Shown here piece by piece: positions 45,811 through 54,990 of a stretch of DNA of 64,000 bases (position 1 is its first letter; the number at the start of each line of letters is the position of its first letter). The notes under the pieces were generated by a model. It searched no databases and had not been told where the DNA came from. It saw only the letters and a list, made by a program, of their open reading frames with translations. A program made the position numbers and the translations under genes. This stretch comes from an uncultured Maribacter sp. GTDB lineage: Bacteria > Bacteroidota > Bacteroidia > Flavobacteriales > Flavobacteriaceae. The DNA lies in contig NZ_CANMTX010000002.1 in assembly GCF_947500985.1 (NCBI RefSeq), positions 558,001 through 622,000 of the forward strand, in the 5' to 3' direction.

Positions 45811-45845
45811 TCGGAATATTTTTTTAATAAAAATAAATATTCCGA
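45811..45845. repeat. 11-bp inverted repeat in a 412-bp intergenic gap
   Basis: TCGGAATATTT (45811-45821) and its exact complement (45835-45845) enclose a 13-nt A/T loop, 125 bp after the glycosyltransferase stop. It lacks a clean T tail, so it may be a weak terminator or a protein site. The rest of 45687-46098 shows no gene. Confidence 0.5.
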
Positions 45846-46098
45846 AGTATTTGTAATTTTTGTTAAAAAACTTATTAAGTTGATAATATCTTTTATTTAT
45901 TGTTTATGATTCTTTCTTGAAAAATTACTTGTATAAATCTTATGGGAGAGAAAATTTAAAGTTTTAATTTCAGGTTGTTCAATTCAACGTTATTATTCAC
46001 ACATAGGCGATGAAAAATGAAGTAATCATGTTTTTTTTATAGTTTTACGGGTTGGTAAAACCTTTTTAAGCGAATTTATTTAGGTTTAGATAAATGCT

Positions 46099-47589
46099 AT
46101 GAAAAATACGTTTATAATTCTTTTACTAATTACTTCTAATTTAGTAAGTGCACAAATTAAAATAGGGGATAACCCACAAATAATAAATACGGCATCTTTA
46201 CTGGAACTAGAAAGTACATCTAAAGTATTGGTGATTAGTAGAATGACAGAATCTCAAATGCTTGTTTTAAGTCCATTGCAAGGTGCTATGGTATATAATA
46301 CCGATGCCTCATGTATTTATTACTATGATGGTATACAGTGGAATAATTTATGCGCTGGTGAAATTACAAATAGTATATCTTGGGGCTCGTTAACAGGCTC
46401 CTTAAGTGATCAAACAGATATAGCAGCTGAATTTGAAAATTATGTAAATCTAAGCACTACACAGTCGGTAGCAGGCGAAAAAACACTCACTAATAAGTTT
46501 ACGGTAGATACAGGTAATCTTGACGCTCAAATAGCTGAATTTCTTGGTCGTGTAAAAGGAGAGGAAGGCACAGCCCCTGAAGATTTTGTGACCAAGGCAC
46601 AATTAGATGCTTCAGGTGGTGCTTCGAGCTGGGGTGCAATATCAGGAGATTTAGTCGATCAAATCGATTTAGCTTCTGAGTTCGATAATTATGTAGACAT
46701 TACTACGACACAATCGGTAGCGGGCGAGAAAACACTTACTGATAAACTGACAATAAATACAGGTGATGTAAACGCCCAAATTGCTGAATTTTTAGGTCGA
46801 GTAAAAGGAGAGCAGGGTACAGCTCCTGAAGATTTTGTAACCAAGGCTCAATTAGACGCTTCGGGTGGTGCTGCGAGTTGGGGCGCAATAACTGGAGAAT
46901 TAGTCGATCAAACGGATTTAGTAGCTGAATTTGAAAATCATGTAAATTTAAGTACTACGCAATCGGTAGCGGGAGAAAAAACACTTACTGATAAACTGAC
47001 AGTAAATACGGGTGATTCTAGCATACAAGTTGCAGAATTTCAAGGTCGAGTAAAAGGTGAAGATGGTACAGCACCAGAAGACTTTGTAACCAGATTACAA
47101 CTTGACGCGATAACTGCAGGTGGTCATACAGGAGCTGAAGGTTCAGTTTTTTTTGCAGGAGATGACACGCAACCTACTGAAGATAACGCTAACTTTTATT
47201 ATGATATTACTAATAAACAGCTGAAAGTTGGAGCATTTATAGATAGGATTCAAGATTCTAGGTATTCGGATGATTTTACCACTCTTAGTATTGAGGGTTC
47301 AGTTTCAAAACCTATTGGAATTTCTAGGATTCTAACAGAAGAGCACCACACAACTCTTATATCTAACTCTACATTTGTAACACTACCTGACCCCAGTACT
47401 TGTGTAGGTAGAATATATATTATTAAAACAAGCCCTAAAAATGCTGTTAATCCCTTGGAGGATACTAGAGTTCAAATAACGGGCGGTAATTTTTACAATG
47501 ATGCTGAGTCAATAAGGAGAACTGAATTTCCTTCAGGAAGCGTAACACAATTACAAAGTAGTGGTCAGGCATGGGAGCAAATTAATTAG
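46099..47589 (+). CDS. Secreted repeat protein with three 83-residue tail-fibre-like repeats
   Basis: A 496-residue exported protein. A signal peptide (FIILLLITSNLVSAQ) is followed by a module (about 20-90) common at the N-terminus of flavobacterial surface proteins, with NTASLLELESTSKVLVISRM and YNTDASCIYYYDGIQW. Residues 94-340 hold three repeats with an 83-residue period, each starting near SWGxxxGxLxDQxDL and including TQSVAGEKTLT and GTAPEDFVTKAQLD. The C-terminal part (about 345-496) is beta-rich and unrelated to anything I recognise. The SWG...LSDQTDL pattern also occurs in phage tail fibres. It lies among polysaccharide genes, so a role at the cell surface is likely; the ligand is unknown. 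Confidence 0.75.
   Translation: MKNTFIILLLITSNLVSAQIKIGDNPQIINTASLLELESTSKVLVISRMTESQMLVLSPLQGAMVYNTDASCIYYYDGIQWNNLCAGEITNSISWGSLTGSLSDQTDIAAEFENYVNLSTTQSVAGEKTLTNKFTVDTGNLDAQIAEFLGRVKGEEGTAPEDFVTKAQLDASGGASSWGAISGDLVDQIDLASEFDNYVDITTTQSVAGEKTLTDKLTINTGDVNAQIAEFLGRVKGEQGTAPEDFVTKAQLDASGGAASWGAITGELVDQTDLVAEFENHVNLSTTQSVAGEKTLTDKLTVNTGDSSIQVAEFQGRVKGEDGTAPEDFVTRLQLDAITAGGHTGAEGSVFFAGDDTQPTEDNANFYYDITNKQLKVGAFIDRIQDSRYSDDFTTLSIEGSVSKPIGISRILTEEHHTTLISNSTFVTLPDPSTCVGRIYIIKTSPKNAVNPLEDTRVQITGGNFYNDAESIRRTEFPSGSVTQLQSSGQAWEQIN
46378..47118 (+). repeat. Three tandem 249-bp coding repeats
   Basis: Units begin at about 46378, 46627 and 46876. They are in frame (83 codons) and differ by scattered substitutions, with the third unit more diverged in its 3' half. 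Confidence 0.85.
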
Positions 47590-47800
47590 GATATAGGTTT
47601 GTGGGAAAACAAATTTATTATCTCCTACTTCAACTTTTTTACAATGCTTTTATGTATAATAGGTTGTAATAAATTTATTGAGCAATTAATACACCTCCTT
47701 GTCGATTTTTATTGTGAGTTTTGACTTTTTATTTGAATATTGCATGATGTTATATTGATTATTCAAAACCGAAGTATTATACAGCTTTCCCCACAAATAG

Positions 47801-49153
47801 ATGAAATATAGTAATTCAGATTTTATTATACCCATATCCATTATTGTACATTTATGTATTATTAATGGGGTGTTATTTGTTTTAACACCAGATACTTATT
47901 TGAATGTTTATAATATTATCTATTACAATCTAAGTTGGTTGCTTATTACATTTTTCTTGAACTTTTACCCAACGGAAAGACAGGAATTATTTTTTACTAG
48001 GTTTCATAAAATAATTCAAGTCCTTTTCGTTTATTTTCTTTCTTACTTCGCTTTATTTTCAATTAAAGGTGAAACCATAGCTGTTTTAGGGTACCAGTAT
48101 CTAGTGTTTGGAATTTTGACTTTATGTATTTTATGGTATAGAGTTGTATTTTACTGGTTGAGAGGGAAATACAGGATTACAGGAGGTAATAATGTTAAAG
48201 TTATTGTATTAGGAAGAGATAGAAATTTAAAAAAAATCAGAAAAGTTTTTGATAACCCTTCTTTTGGGTATCATTATATGGGTTATTTTTCAGATAAAGA
48301 ATCAAAGAGCCCGACTTATTTAGGACCAATAACGAACAGTTTTGCATATATCTTAAATTACGATGTTGATATTATCTATTGTGTTGCTTCTAATTTTAAC
48401 GAAACTGAATTAAAGAATTTTGTAGACTTTGCTGATAATAATTTAATAAGATTTAAGGTTATATTAAATGACATGGACGTTTTTAATCGCGCCATGTCTT
48501 TAGAGTCATATAGTACAACACCTGTCCTTAATTTACGTAATGTACCTTTAGATACGGAATACGCACGTATAACTAAACGGGCCTTCGATATCATTTTTTC
48601 AAGCTTGGTTATTGTTTTGGTTCTTTCATGGCTTACACCTATATTATATATTCTTATCAAGCTTGATTCTCCTGGTGACTTTTATTTTAAACAATCTAGG
48701 CATGGATATAAGCGTAAAACATTTTCATGTTATAAGTATCGATCCATGACCGTAAATACAGATTCTGATAAGGTAATGGCGAAAAAAGGAGATATGAGGG
48801 TCACTAAAATTGGAAAATTTATACGTAAAACCAGTTTAGATGAATTACCACAATTTATTAATGTTTTTAAAGGTGATATGAGTGTTGTAGGTCCTAGGCC
48901 ACATATGGTAGTGCACACTTCAGATTTTGAGAAATCGGTTGATAAATATCTTGTAAGACATTTTGTTAAGCCAGGTATCACTGGTTTGGCTCAAGTAAAA
49001 GGTTATAGGGGAGAGATTTTGAAAAAATCTGATATTAAAAATAGAACTCGTTTAGATATCTTTTATGTCGAGAAATGGTCATTGGGTATGGATTTACATA
49101 TTTTGTTTTACACCGTATATAATATTTTAAAAGGGGAAGACAAGGCGTATTAA
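47801..49153 (+). CDS. WcaJ-type undecaprenyl-phosphate sugar phosphotransferase (copy 1)
   Basis: A 450-residue polyisoprenyl-phosphate hexose-1-phosphate transferase that starts repeat-unit synthesis by loading a sugar phosphate onto undecaprenyl phosphate. The N-terminal half has about four membrane helices and a CoA-binding-like domain (VIVLGRDRNLKKIRKVF). The C-terminal catalytic domain has the re-entrant helix and the PGT motifs KRAFDIIFSSLVIVLVLSW, CYKYRSMTVNTDSD, LDELPQFINVFKGDMSVVG and PGITGLAQVKGYRGE. A full-length paralog is encoded on the opposite strand 4.4 kb further on. A Wzc-type kinase gene follows it after 182 bp. Confidence 0.94.
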   Translation: MKYSNSDFIIPISIIVHLCIINGVLFVLTPDTYLNVYNIIYYNLSWLLITFFLNFYPTERQELFFTRFHKIIQVLFVYFLSYFALFSIKGETIAVLGYQYLVFGILTLCILWYRVVFYWLRGKYRITGGNNVKVIVLGRDRNLKKIRKVFDNPSFGYHYMGYFSDKESKSPTYLGPITNSFAYILNYDVDIIYCVASNFNETELKNFVDFADNNLIRFKVILNDMDVFNRAMSLESYSTTPVLNLRNVPLDTEYARITKRAFDIIFSSLVIVLVLSWLTPILYILIKLDSPGDFYFKQSRHGYKRKTFSCYKYRSMTVNTDSDKVMAKKGDMRVTKIGKFIRKTSLDELPQFINVFKGDMSVVGPRPHMVVHTSDFEKSVDKYLVRHFVKPGITGLAQVKGYRGEILKKSDIKNRTRLDIFYVEKWSLGMDLHILFYTVYNILKGEDKAY

Positions 49154-49280
49154 TTATTCTGTTTTTTCTTTTTAAATAGCTAAATATTTTTTTTAATGAT
49201 TCTCAGAAGGGAATAATATAGTGAGGTTGGCATTAAAAAAGATTAAAGAAGCTTAAATTAGTTTACATTATTTTAATATT

Positions 49281-49288
49281 TATGTTTG
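49281..49288 (+). promoter_or_regulatory. Putative -7 promoter element (TATGTTTG) ahead of the wzc-type gene
   Basis: An exact TAnnTTTG match lies 47 bp upstream of the kinase ATG. The sequence 15 bp upstream (TTTA at 49262) is a weak -33 candidate. Confidence 0.4.
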
Positions 49289-49335
49289 ACAAGAAGTTAA
49301 ATTGAAAAAATATAAAATATCATTACAATTTTAAA

Positions 49336-51687
49336 ATGAATAAAGAGAATTACGATTTCTATTCAGAAGAGCCGGAAGGTGTTAATTTTAGAGCTATTAT
49401 AGACCGTTATTTAAATTATTGGCCTTGGTTTGTAACATGTATAGGTCTTTGTATGTTATTTGGACTCCTTTACTTGACTTTTACCAAATCTAACTATATG
49501 GCTGTTGCTACCGTAATTATTGAAGGTGAAAAAAGTAAAGGTCCAGCGGCAGGTTCAGGTTTTGCAGATTTGTCTTTATTGAGTGGATTCTCAACAAGTA
49601 GTATAGAAAACGAACTTGGTTTGTTACGGTCAAAACGATTAATGCATAATGCTGTAAAAGCGTTAGATTTAAATGTGAAATATGTTCAAACAAAGGATTT
49701 CTTTTCAAAGGATTATTATAAAAATAGTCCTTACATAATTAAAACGGCATCCTTAGATGATAATTTACTCAAAAAAGCTATAAAACTAGAAAAAAATGAA
49801 TTTACAATAAGGTATCTTAATGAAAAGGAGGTAGAAATTGTTTTGGGTGATAGTGATACTACTATAATCAGCAAAATAGGTGAAATAGTGGACCTAGAGT
49901 ATATTAAATTTTTTATTGAGAAAAATGAAAATTCGGAACACCGAGTTGATGAGGAAGGGAACTTTAAAAGTGTGAAAGTTCTAATTTATAGTATAGAAAG
50001 TATTGCATCATCATTAGCTGCTAGATTAAATGTCGGTCTTATGGATAAAAACTCAACAATGATTCAATTATCATTGGTCGAACAATATCCGCTAAGGGCT
50101 AAAGACGTTTTGGATCAATTGGTTTTTGAATACAACCAAGAGGCTATTGAAGATAAAGATTTAATTGCCCGTAACACAGCTTTCTTTATTGATGAACGTT
50201 TAGCTATTATAAATTCAGAACTTGATTCGGTTGAGACGGGTAAAGAACAGTTTAAGGAATCTAATCTATTGACAAATATTGAAACAGAGTCTCAATTGAT
50301 TGTTCAGAATGTAAGTGATTATAATAATGAACAGCAACGAATTAGTACAGAGCTAGAATTGACTACTGCATTGGTCAATCATCTCAAGAATAATAAAGCT
50401 AGTTTATTACCTACTAATATGGGTATTGACGATTCGGGTACTAATGGTTTGATTCAAGAATTTAATTCAAAAGTATTAGAAAGAAATAGATTGCTAAAAA
50501 GTGCAAGTGAACAAAATCCTTTAGTTATAGGTCTGACTAACGAAATAGATCAGATTAGGGATAATGTAATGCAAAGTTTAAGTAGAATGCAGTCTAATTT
50601 GAGAATTAAAAAGAATAATCTAGATCGACAATCAGGGGTTTTAGCTTCACAAATTTCAGATGTGCCGGCTCAAGAACGTGCTTATAGAGGTATAGAGCGT
50701 CAACAGAATATAAAAGAGGCACTTTATCTCTTTTTATTACAAAAACGTGAGGAAAATTCATTGTCATTAGCGGCAAGTGCGCCTAAAGCAAAAATAGTAG
50801 ATAAAGCTTACGCCTTGAGTGCTCCGGTTTCTCCTAATTCAAAAATTGTGATTATGGGAGCTTTGTTTATAGGGCTATTATTACCTTTTTTAACAATAAA
50901 TGCCATTTCACTACTAAATGATAAATTGCAGAATAGTGAGGACGTAAAAAAGGAAGCAAAAGATTTAGCGCTTTTAAGTGAGTTGCCTCATATTTTACCT
51001 CAACAGTCTTCGGTTATTGAACCTAATGTACGTACAGTTCTATCGGAATCTTTTAATATTCTAGCTTCTAGTGTTCAACACTTGGTAGAAAACACGAATT
51101 CAGTAGGAACATCCAAATGTATTTTTATCACCTCATCTTTAAAAGGAGAGGGGAAGACTTTTGCATCTGTAAATCTGGGAATTACTCTAGCTTCTGAAGG
51201 CAATAAAGTAATTGTAATAGGAGGTGATTTAAGAAACCCACAATTACATCGTTATCAGAAAAATGCGGATGGTGGTAATGGGTTGAGTACCTACTTAAAA
51301 GATACCAGTTTAATTGTTCAAGATTACATTCAGGATACCGATTTACATAACAACCTTAAATTTATGTATACCGGTGCTATTCCAAGTAACCCAATTCAGC
51401 TATTAAAAAGCGTTAAGTTAGGTGATATGTTTAAAGAATTGAAAAATCAGTTTGATTATATCATTGTTGATACTGCACCAGTGCTGCAATTAGCGGATAC
51501 ATTTGTGATGGGCAAATATGCAGATTTAACCTTATATATGTTAAGAGTTAATGTAACAAAAAAGAGTTTTGTCGGTTTAATAGAGGAAATTGAAAAATCG
51601 AGGAAGCTTAAAAATATAGCTCTTGTTTTAAATGATGTAAAATCAAAAGATTCCTCTTATGGATATGGCTATGATTATGGTGCTTAA
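49336..51687 (+). CDS. Wzc-type polysaccharide co-polymerase and tyrosine autokinase
   Basis: A 783-residue inner-membrane protein. Its two transmembrane helices (about 34-52 and 503-525) flank a large periplasmic Wzz-like and coiled-coil region. The cytosolic C-terminal BY-kinase domain has Walker A SSLKGEGKTFASVN near residue 600, Walker A' VIVIGGDLRNP and Walker B DYIIVDTAPVLQLAD. It ends in a Tyr-rich cluster YGYGYDYG, the expected autophosphorylation site. It controls polymerisation and export of the capsule or exopolysaccharide. A wza-type gene usually sits beside it, but none is found in this window. Confidence 0.94.
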   Translation: MNKENYDFYSEEPEGVNFRAIIDRYLNYWPWFVTCIGLCMLFGLLYLTFTKSNYMAVATVIIEGEKSKGPAAGSGFADLSLLSGFSTSSIENELGLLRSKRLMHNAVKALDLNVKYVQTKDFFSKDYYKNSPYIIKTASLDDNLLKKAIKLEKNEFTIRYLNEKEVEIVLGDSDTTIISKIGEIVDLEYIKFFIEKNENSEHRVDEEGNFKSVKVLIYSIESIASSLAARLNVGLMDKNSTMIQLSLVEQYPLRAKDVLDQLVFEYNQEAIEDKDLIARNTAFFIDERLAIINSELDSVETGKEQFKESNLLTNIETESQLIVQNVSDYNNEQQRISTELELTTALVNHLKNNKASLLPTNMGIDDSGTNGLIQEFNSKVLERNRLLKSASEQNPLVIGLTNEIDQIRDNVMQSLSRMQSNLRIKKNNLDRQSGVLASQISDVPAQERAYRGIERQQNIKEALYLFLLQKREENSLSLAASAPKAKIVDKAYALSAPVSPNSKIVIMGALFIGLLLPFLTINAISLLNDKLQNSEDVKKEAKDLALLSELPHILPQQSSVIEPNVRTVLSESFNILASSVQHLVENTNSVGTSKCIFITSSLKGEGKTFASVNLGITLASEGNKVIVIGGDLRNPQLHRYQKNADGGNGLSTYLKDTSLIVQDYIQDTDLHNNLKFMYTGAIPSNPIQLLKSVKLGDMFKELKNQFDYIIVDTAPVLQLADTFVMGKYADLTLYMLRVNVTKKSFVGLIEEIEKSRKLKNIALVLNDVKSKDSSYGYGYDYGA

Positions 51688-51975
51688 ACTTTTAGTAATA
51701 CTGTTATTTAAGTTTTCCAACTAATTCGTATTGATATTGAATTTGTAATTTTACCATGGTCATGTCGTTTTTTTACAAGTTTACGTACGATCTTATAATA
51801 GTCGATAAATGCAAGATTCGAGCTTAGATGGCTCAATCAAATTGCAGTGTACTTTTATTTATACTTATTAGTCACAAAAGATTTAATTTTAGGAGTGTAT
51901 TAGTTCACTGTTTAAATCGAGATAGATATAATTTTAAATATATCTGTATTTTAGAGTTAATTAAAGTAAGTTTTT

Positions 51976-52359
51976 ATGAAAAAAATATATTTAATTGCAA
52001 TTTCATTTCTGTTTATCTGTTGTTCAAAGGATGCTGAGGAACCTATTAACTACCCAGTGATCAATACATGGGCACAAGTCAATGTTATTAGAAATGGGGT
52101 TAGTGGGAAAAACGAATGTAACACAAGAAATCGTATTACATTTAAAGATGATAATACATGGTCTTGGCTTAATTACAATGGAGAGAATTGCGAATTAGAT
52201 GACCGTGGAGCATATATCGGTATATGGGAAGAAAAATCGGAAAATAATTATGTATTAACTTCTTCTGTCAATGAAAGTTTTGTTATGAAAAAAGAAAATG
52301 ATGAAATTGAAATCCAAGAGGTAGATGATAATCCTACTACTTGGTTTTTTAAAAAGTAA
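51976..52359 (+). CDS. Small lipocalin-like lipoprotein
   Basis: A 127-residue lipoprotein: leader LIAISFLFICC with lipobox FICC, then a short linker and a predominantly beta-stranded domain. It contains NRITFKDDNTWSWLNYNGENC, the pattern seen in small lipocalin-like proteins of Bacteroidota (INTWAQ near the start of the domain; a strand-turn-strand order), with Cys residues that could pair (CNTRN ... ENCELDD). It probably sits at the periplasmic face of the outer membrane. It may be unrelated to polysaccharide synthesis. Confidence 0.7.
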   Translation: MKKIYLIAISFLFICCSKDAEEPINYPVINTWAQVNVIRNGVSGKNECNTRNRITFKDDNTWSWLNYNGENCELDDRGAYIGIWEEKSENNYVLTSSVNESFVMKKENDEIEIQEVDDNPTTWFFKK

Positions 52360-52543
52360 TTATACTAGCATAAGTATAGTAAGAGCACGCCAATTCTTAG
52401 AAATCTCAGATAACATTATAAATTTTCTCAAATACTTTTTTGCTGGTCTATAAGCGGAATCTTAACTTATATAACTTTTTGTTATGAGATTTTTCTTTAT
52501 CATATAGAAATATATTAATATCAATTTCAAACAAAAATTTTTA

Positions 52544-52592
52544 AACCCAACATTAATTTTTATTTATAGAAATTAATGTTGGGTTATTTTTT
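52544..52592 (+). terminator. 16-bp perfect hairpin terminator
   Basis: Stem 52544-52559 with 52570-52585 (core AACCCAACATTAATTT) and a 10-nt loop, followed by ATTTTTT. It lies 185 bp after the small lipoprotein gene and before the DUF808 gene; the remaining sequence of this gap shows no gene. Confidence 0.8.
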
Positions 52593-52651
52593 ACGAATAG
52601 AATTCCCATAAATGAATTGGTTAATTTATTTTTGATCAAAATTAGAAATAC

Positions 52652-53521
52652 ATGGCTTCAGGTTTTTTTGCGATTTTAGATGATGTAGCAGCGCTTTTAG
52701 ATGATGTAGCGGCAATGAGTAAAATAGCCACTAAGAAGACGGCTGGTATTTTAGGCGATGATTTAGCCGTGAATGCAGAAAAAGCATCAGGGTTTGTCTC
52801 TCAACGAGAATTACCAGTATTATGGGCTATTACCAAAGGGTCTTTGTTGAACAAAATTATCATTCTGCCTATTGCCTTTTTATTAAGTGCTTTTTTGCCT
52901 TGGGCGGTAACCGTAGTTTTAGTATTAGGTGGCATTTACCTTGCATTTGAAGGTGCCGAAAAAATACACGAATTTTTTGTGCCTCATGAGCATGACCATA
53001 TAGCTGCTGAAGCGAAGTCCATGACTAAGGAAGAAATTCTGGAATTGGAGAAAACAAAAGTGAAATCTGCTATAGTAACTGATTTTATTTTATCTATTGA
53101 AATAGTTATCATTGCATTAGGTTCGGTGATAAAAGAGCCTTTAGTGACCCAAATTGCAGTAGTATCTGTTGTGGCACTTTTAGCTACTGTAGGTGTTTAT
53201 GGTATTGTAGCGCTAATTGTACGAATGGATGAGTTTGGTACACGATTAATTAACCTGAACGAAGAAGAGAATAGTATCTCTGATAAAATAGGTCGATTCT
53301 TTGTTAATGCACTACCTAAAGTAATTAAGGCTTTGTCGGTTATAGGAACTATAGCTTTACTATTAGTTTCGGGCGGAATATTTGTCCATAATATTGATTT
53401 CTTTCATCATTTTCTTCCGAATGTACCTAGTATGCTAGTAGAGTTTGTGGTGGGGCTAATTGTAGGTTTTGTAGCACTGTTACTCTTCAATGGCGTTAAG
53501 ATGCTATTTAAAAAGAAGTAA
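52652..53521 (+). CDS. DUF808 family inner-membrane protein
   Basis: A 289-residue protein of the DUF808 (YedI-like) family. The N-terminus ASGFFAILDDVAALLDDVAAMSK and the LGDDLAVNAEKASGF segment are diagnostic; six to eight hydrophobic helices follow. The function of the family is unknown. A TATTTTTG (52627-52634) lies 17 bp ahead of the ATG as a possible -7 promoter element. It converges with the second WcaJ-type gene, whose stop lies on the very next base, and so interrupts the polysaccharide genes without an obvious part in them. Confidence 0.9.
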   Translation: MASGFFAILDDVAALLDDVAAMSKIATKKTAGILGDDLAVNAEKASGFVSQRELPVLWAITKGSLLNKIIILPIAFLLSAFLPWAVTVVLVLGGIYLAFEGAEKIHEFFVPHEHDHIAAEAKSMTKEEILELEKTKVKSAIVTDFILSIEIVIIALGSVIKEPLVTQIAVVSVVALLATVGVYGIVALIVRMDEFGTRLINLNEEENSISDKIGRFFVNALPKVIKALSVIGTIALLLVSGGIFVHNIDFFHHFLPNVPSMLVEFVVGLIVGFVALLLFNGVKMLFKKK

Positions 53522-54868
53522 TTAATAGGCTTTGGCTTCCCCTTTAATAGCATTGTAAATTGTTAAGAATACAATTTTGGCATCTAAGGCAAGAGACCAT
53601 TTTTCCATATAAAAAATATCATACCGTACTCTATTTACAATATCGGAACGATCAAGTATTTCTCCTCTACAGCCTTGAATTTGAGCTAAGCCTGTAATGC
53701 CTGGTTTTATAAAGTGCCTTACCAAATATCTATCTACAGAGTTTTCATACTCTTGGGTATGTACAACCATATGTGGTCTAGGACCAACAACACTCATGTC
53801 GCCCATTAGTACATTAAAAAATTGAGGTAGTTCGTCTATGCTTGTTTTCCTTAAGATTTTACCCAATTTAGTAACTCTTTCATCATTTTTAGTAGCCATT
53901 TGTGTATCACTAGTAGTACTCTTGGTCATGGACCTAAATTTGTAGCACCAAAAAACATCTCTATTGACTCCGTGGCGCTGCTGTTTAAAAAACAACGGAC
54001 CTTTAGAATCAATTTTCATTAATATATATACTAGCGGCGTTAACCATGACAACACAAACACTATTGCAAAGCTTGATATTAGAATATCAAAAATACGTTT
54101 GATCATGTTGGAATAATCTAAATCTAATGGTGATGCCCTTAAGTTTAAAATAGGAACAGCACCATATAATTCTATCGACATAGCGCTAGAGAATAATTCT
54201 TTATTATCTGGAATGATCTTTATTCTTTTAAGACTATTATCGGCAATTTTCATTACATACTGTATTTCAGCTTTAGATAGTTTAGAAGCCATACAGTACA
54301 CTTCTTCAACATTATTTTCAAAAATATAATTGAAAGAACTTTCAATATCTCCTAAACAAGATTTGTTCTCAGATTTGGTATTGTCAAAATAACCCATATA
54401 TGAATACCCATATTGTGGATTATCAAAAATGCGTTTCAGTTTTGGTAAATTTCTATCTCTGCCAATGACAACTACTCTGGTAGTATTGTATCCTCTTTTT
54501 CGATATATATTTCTAGCCAAATAGAATAACACTCTAAATAGGGTTAGCAGGGCGCAAATTTGAAAATATCCATGAAATAAGTGAGAGGTAGAATAGGAAT
54601 TTAACCCGAAGAAAACAAAGGACGTAAAGTAAACCAAACCATAAATGATAAAAAGTTTTAAGAAACTTTTTAAATTGGTCATAAAGCCATCTCGTCTTGC
54701 AGTAGGATAAAAATTTAAACTGTAAGTAGTTATTAACCAAGCTATATTATAGTATAATACACTGAATACATTTAAGTATGTTTCAGGAGTATATACATAT
54801 AACGTAAGGTTGATAATCAAAATATGGACTATCAACGAGATTGGTATAATAAAAAGCGATTTCTTCAT
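53522..54868 (-). CDS. WcaJ-type undecaprenyl-phosphate sugar phosphotransferase (copy 2)
   Basis: A 448-residue paralog of the enzyme at 47801-49153, alike over its full length: IIPISLIVHILIINLTLYVY at the N-terminus, VVVIGRDRNLPKLKRIFDNP in the central domain, and MIKRIFDILISSFAIVFVLSW, CYKFRSMTKSTTSDT, IDELPQFFNVLMGDMSVVG and PGITGLAQIQGCRGE in the catalytic half. Catalytic motifs look intact. Two initiating transferases in one locus could load different first sugars or serve two glycans. It lies upstream-inverted relative to copy 1, with fcl and gmd transcribed in the same direction as it. Confidence 0.93.
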   Translation of the reverse strand: MKKSLFIIPISLIVHILIINLTLYVYTPETYLNVFSVLYYNIAWLITTYSLNFYPTARRDGFMTNLKSFLKLFIIYGLVYFTSFVFFGLNSYSTSHLFHGYFQICALLTLFRVLFYLARNIYRKRGYNTTRVVVIGRDRNLPKLKRIFDNPQYGYSYMGYFDNTKSENKSCLGDIESSFNYIFENNVEEVYCMASKLSKAEIQYVMKIADNSLKRIKIIPDNKELFSSAMSIELYGAVPILNLRASPLDLDYSNMIKRIFDILISSFAIVFVLSWLTPLVYILMKIDSKGPLFFKQQRHGVNRDVFWCYKFRSMTKSTTSDTQMATKNDERVTKLGKILRKTSIDELPQFFNVLMGDMSVVGPRPHMVVHTQEYENSVDRYLVRHFIKPGITGLAQIQGCRGEILDRSDIVNRVRYDIFYMEKWSLALDAKIVFLTIYNAIKGEAKAY

Positions 54869-54990
54869 TTTAGCTTTTGAAATGGTTGGTAAAATAGCTA
54901 ATGATAGGTTATTACACTAGCCAATAGTTTGCAACTATTGGCTAGTTGTAAATTTTGGGGTTGATAGAAATCTGTTATTTTAAAGAATGG

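Noticed and set aside
51828-52037. 69-codon reading frame before the small lipoprotein
   Set aside because: It overlaps the start of the lipoprotein gene in another frame and its composition looks random.
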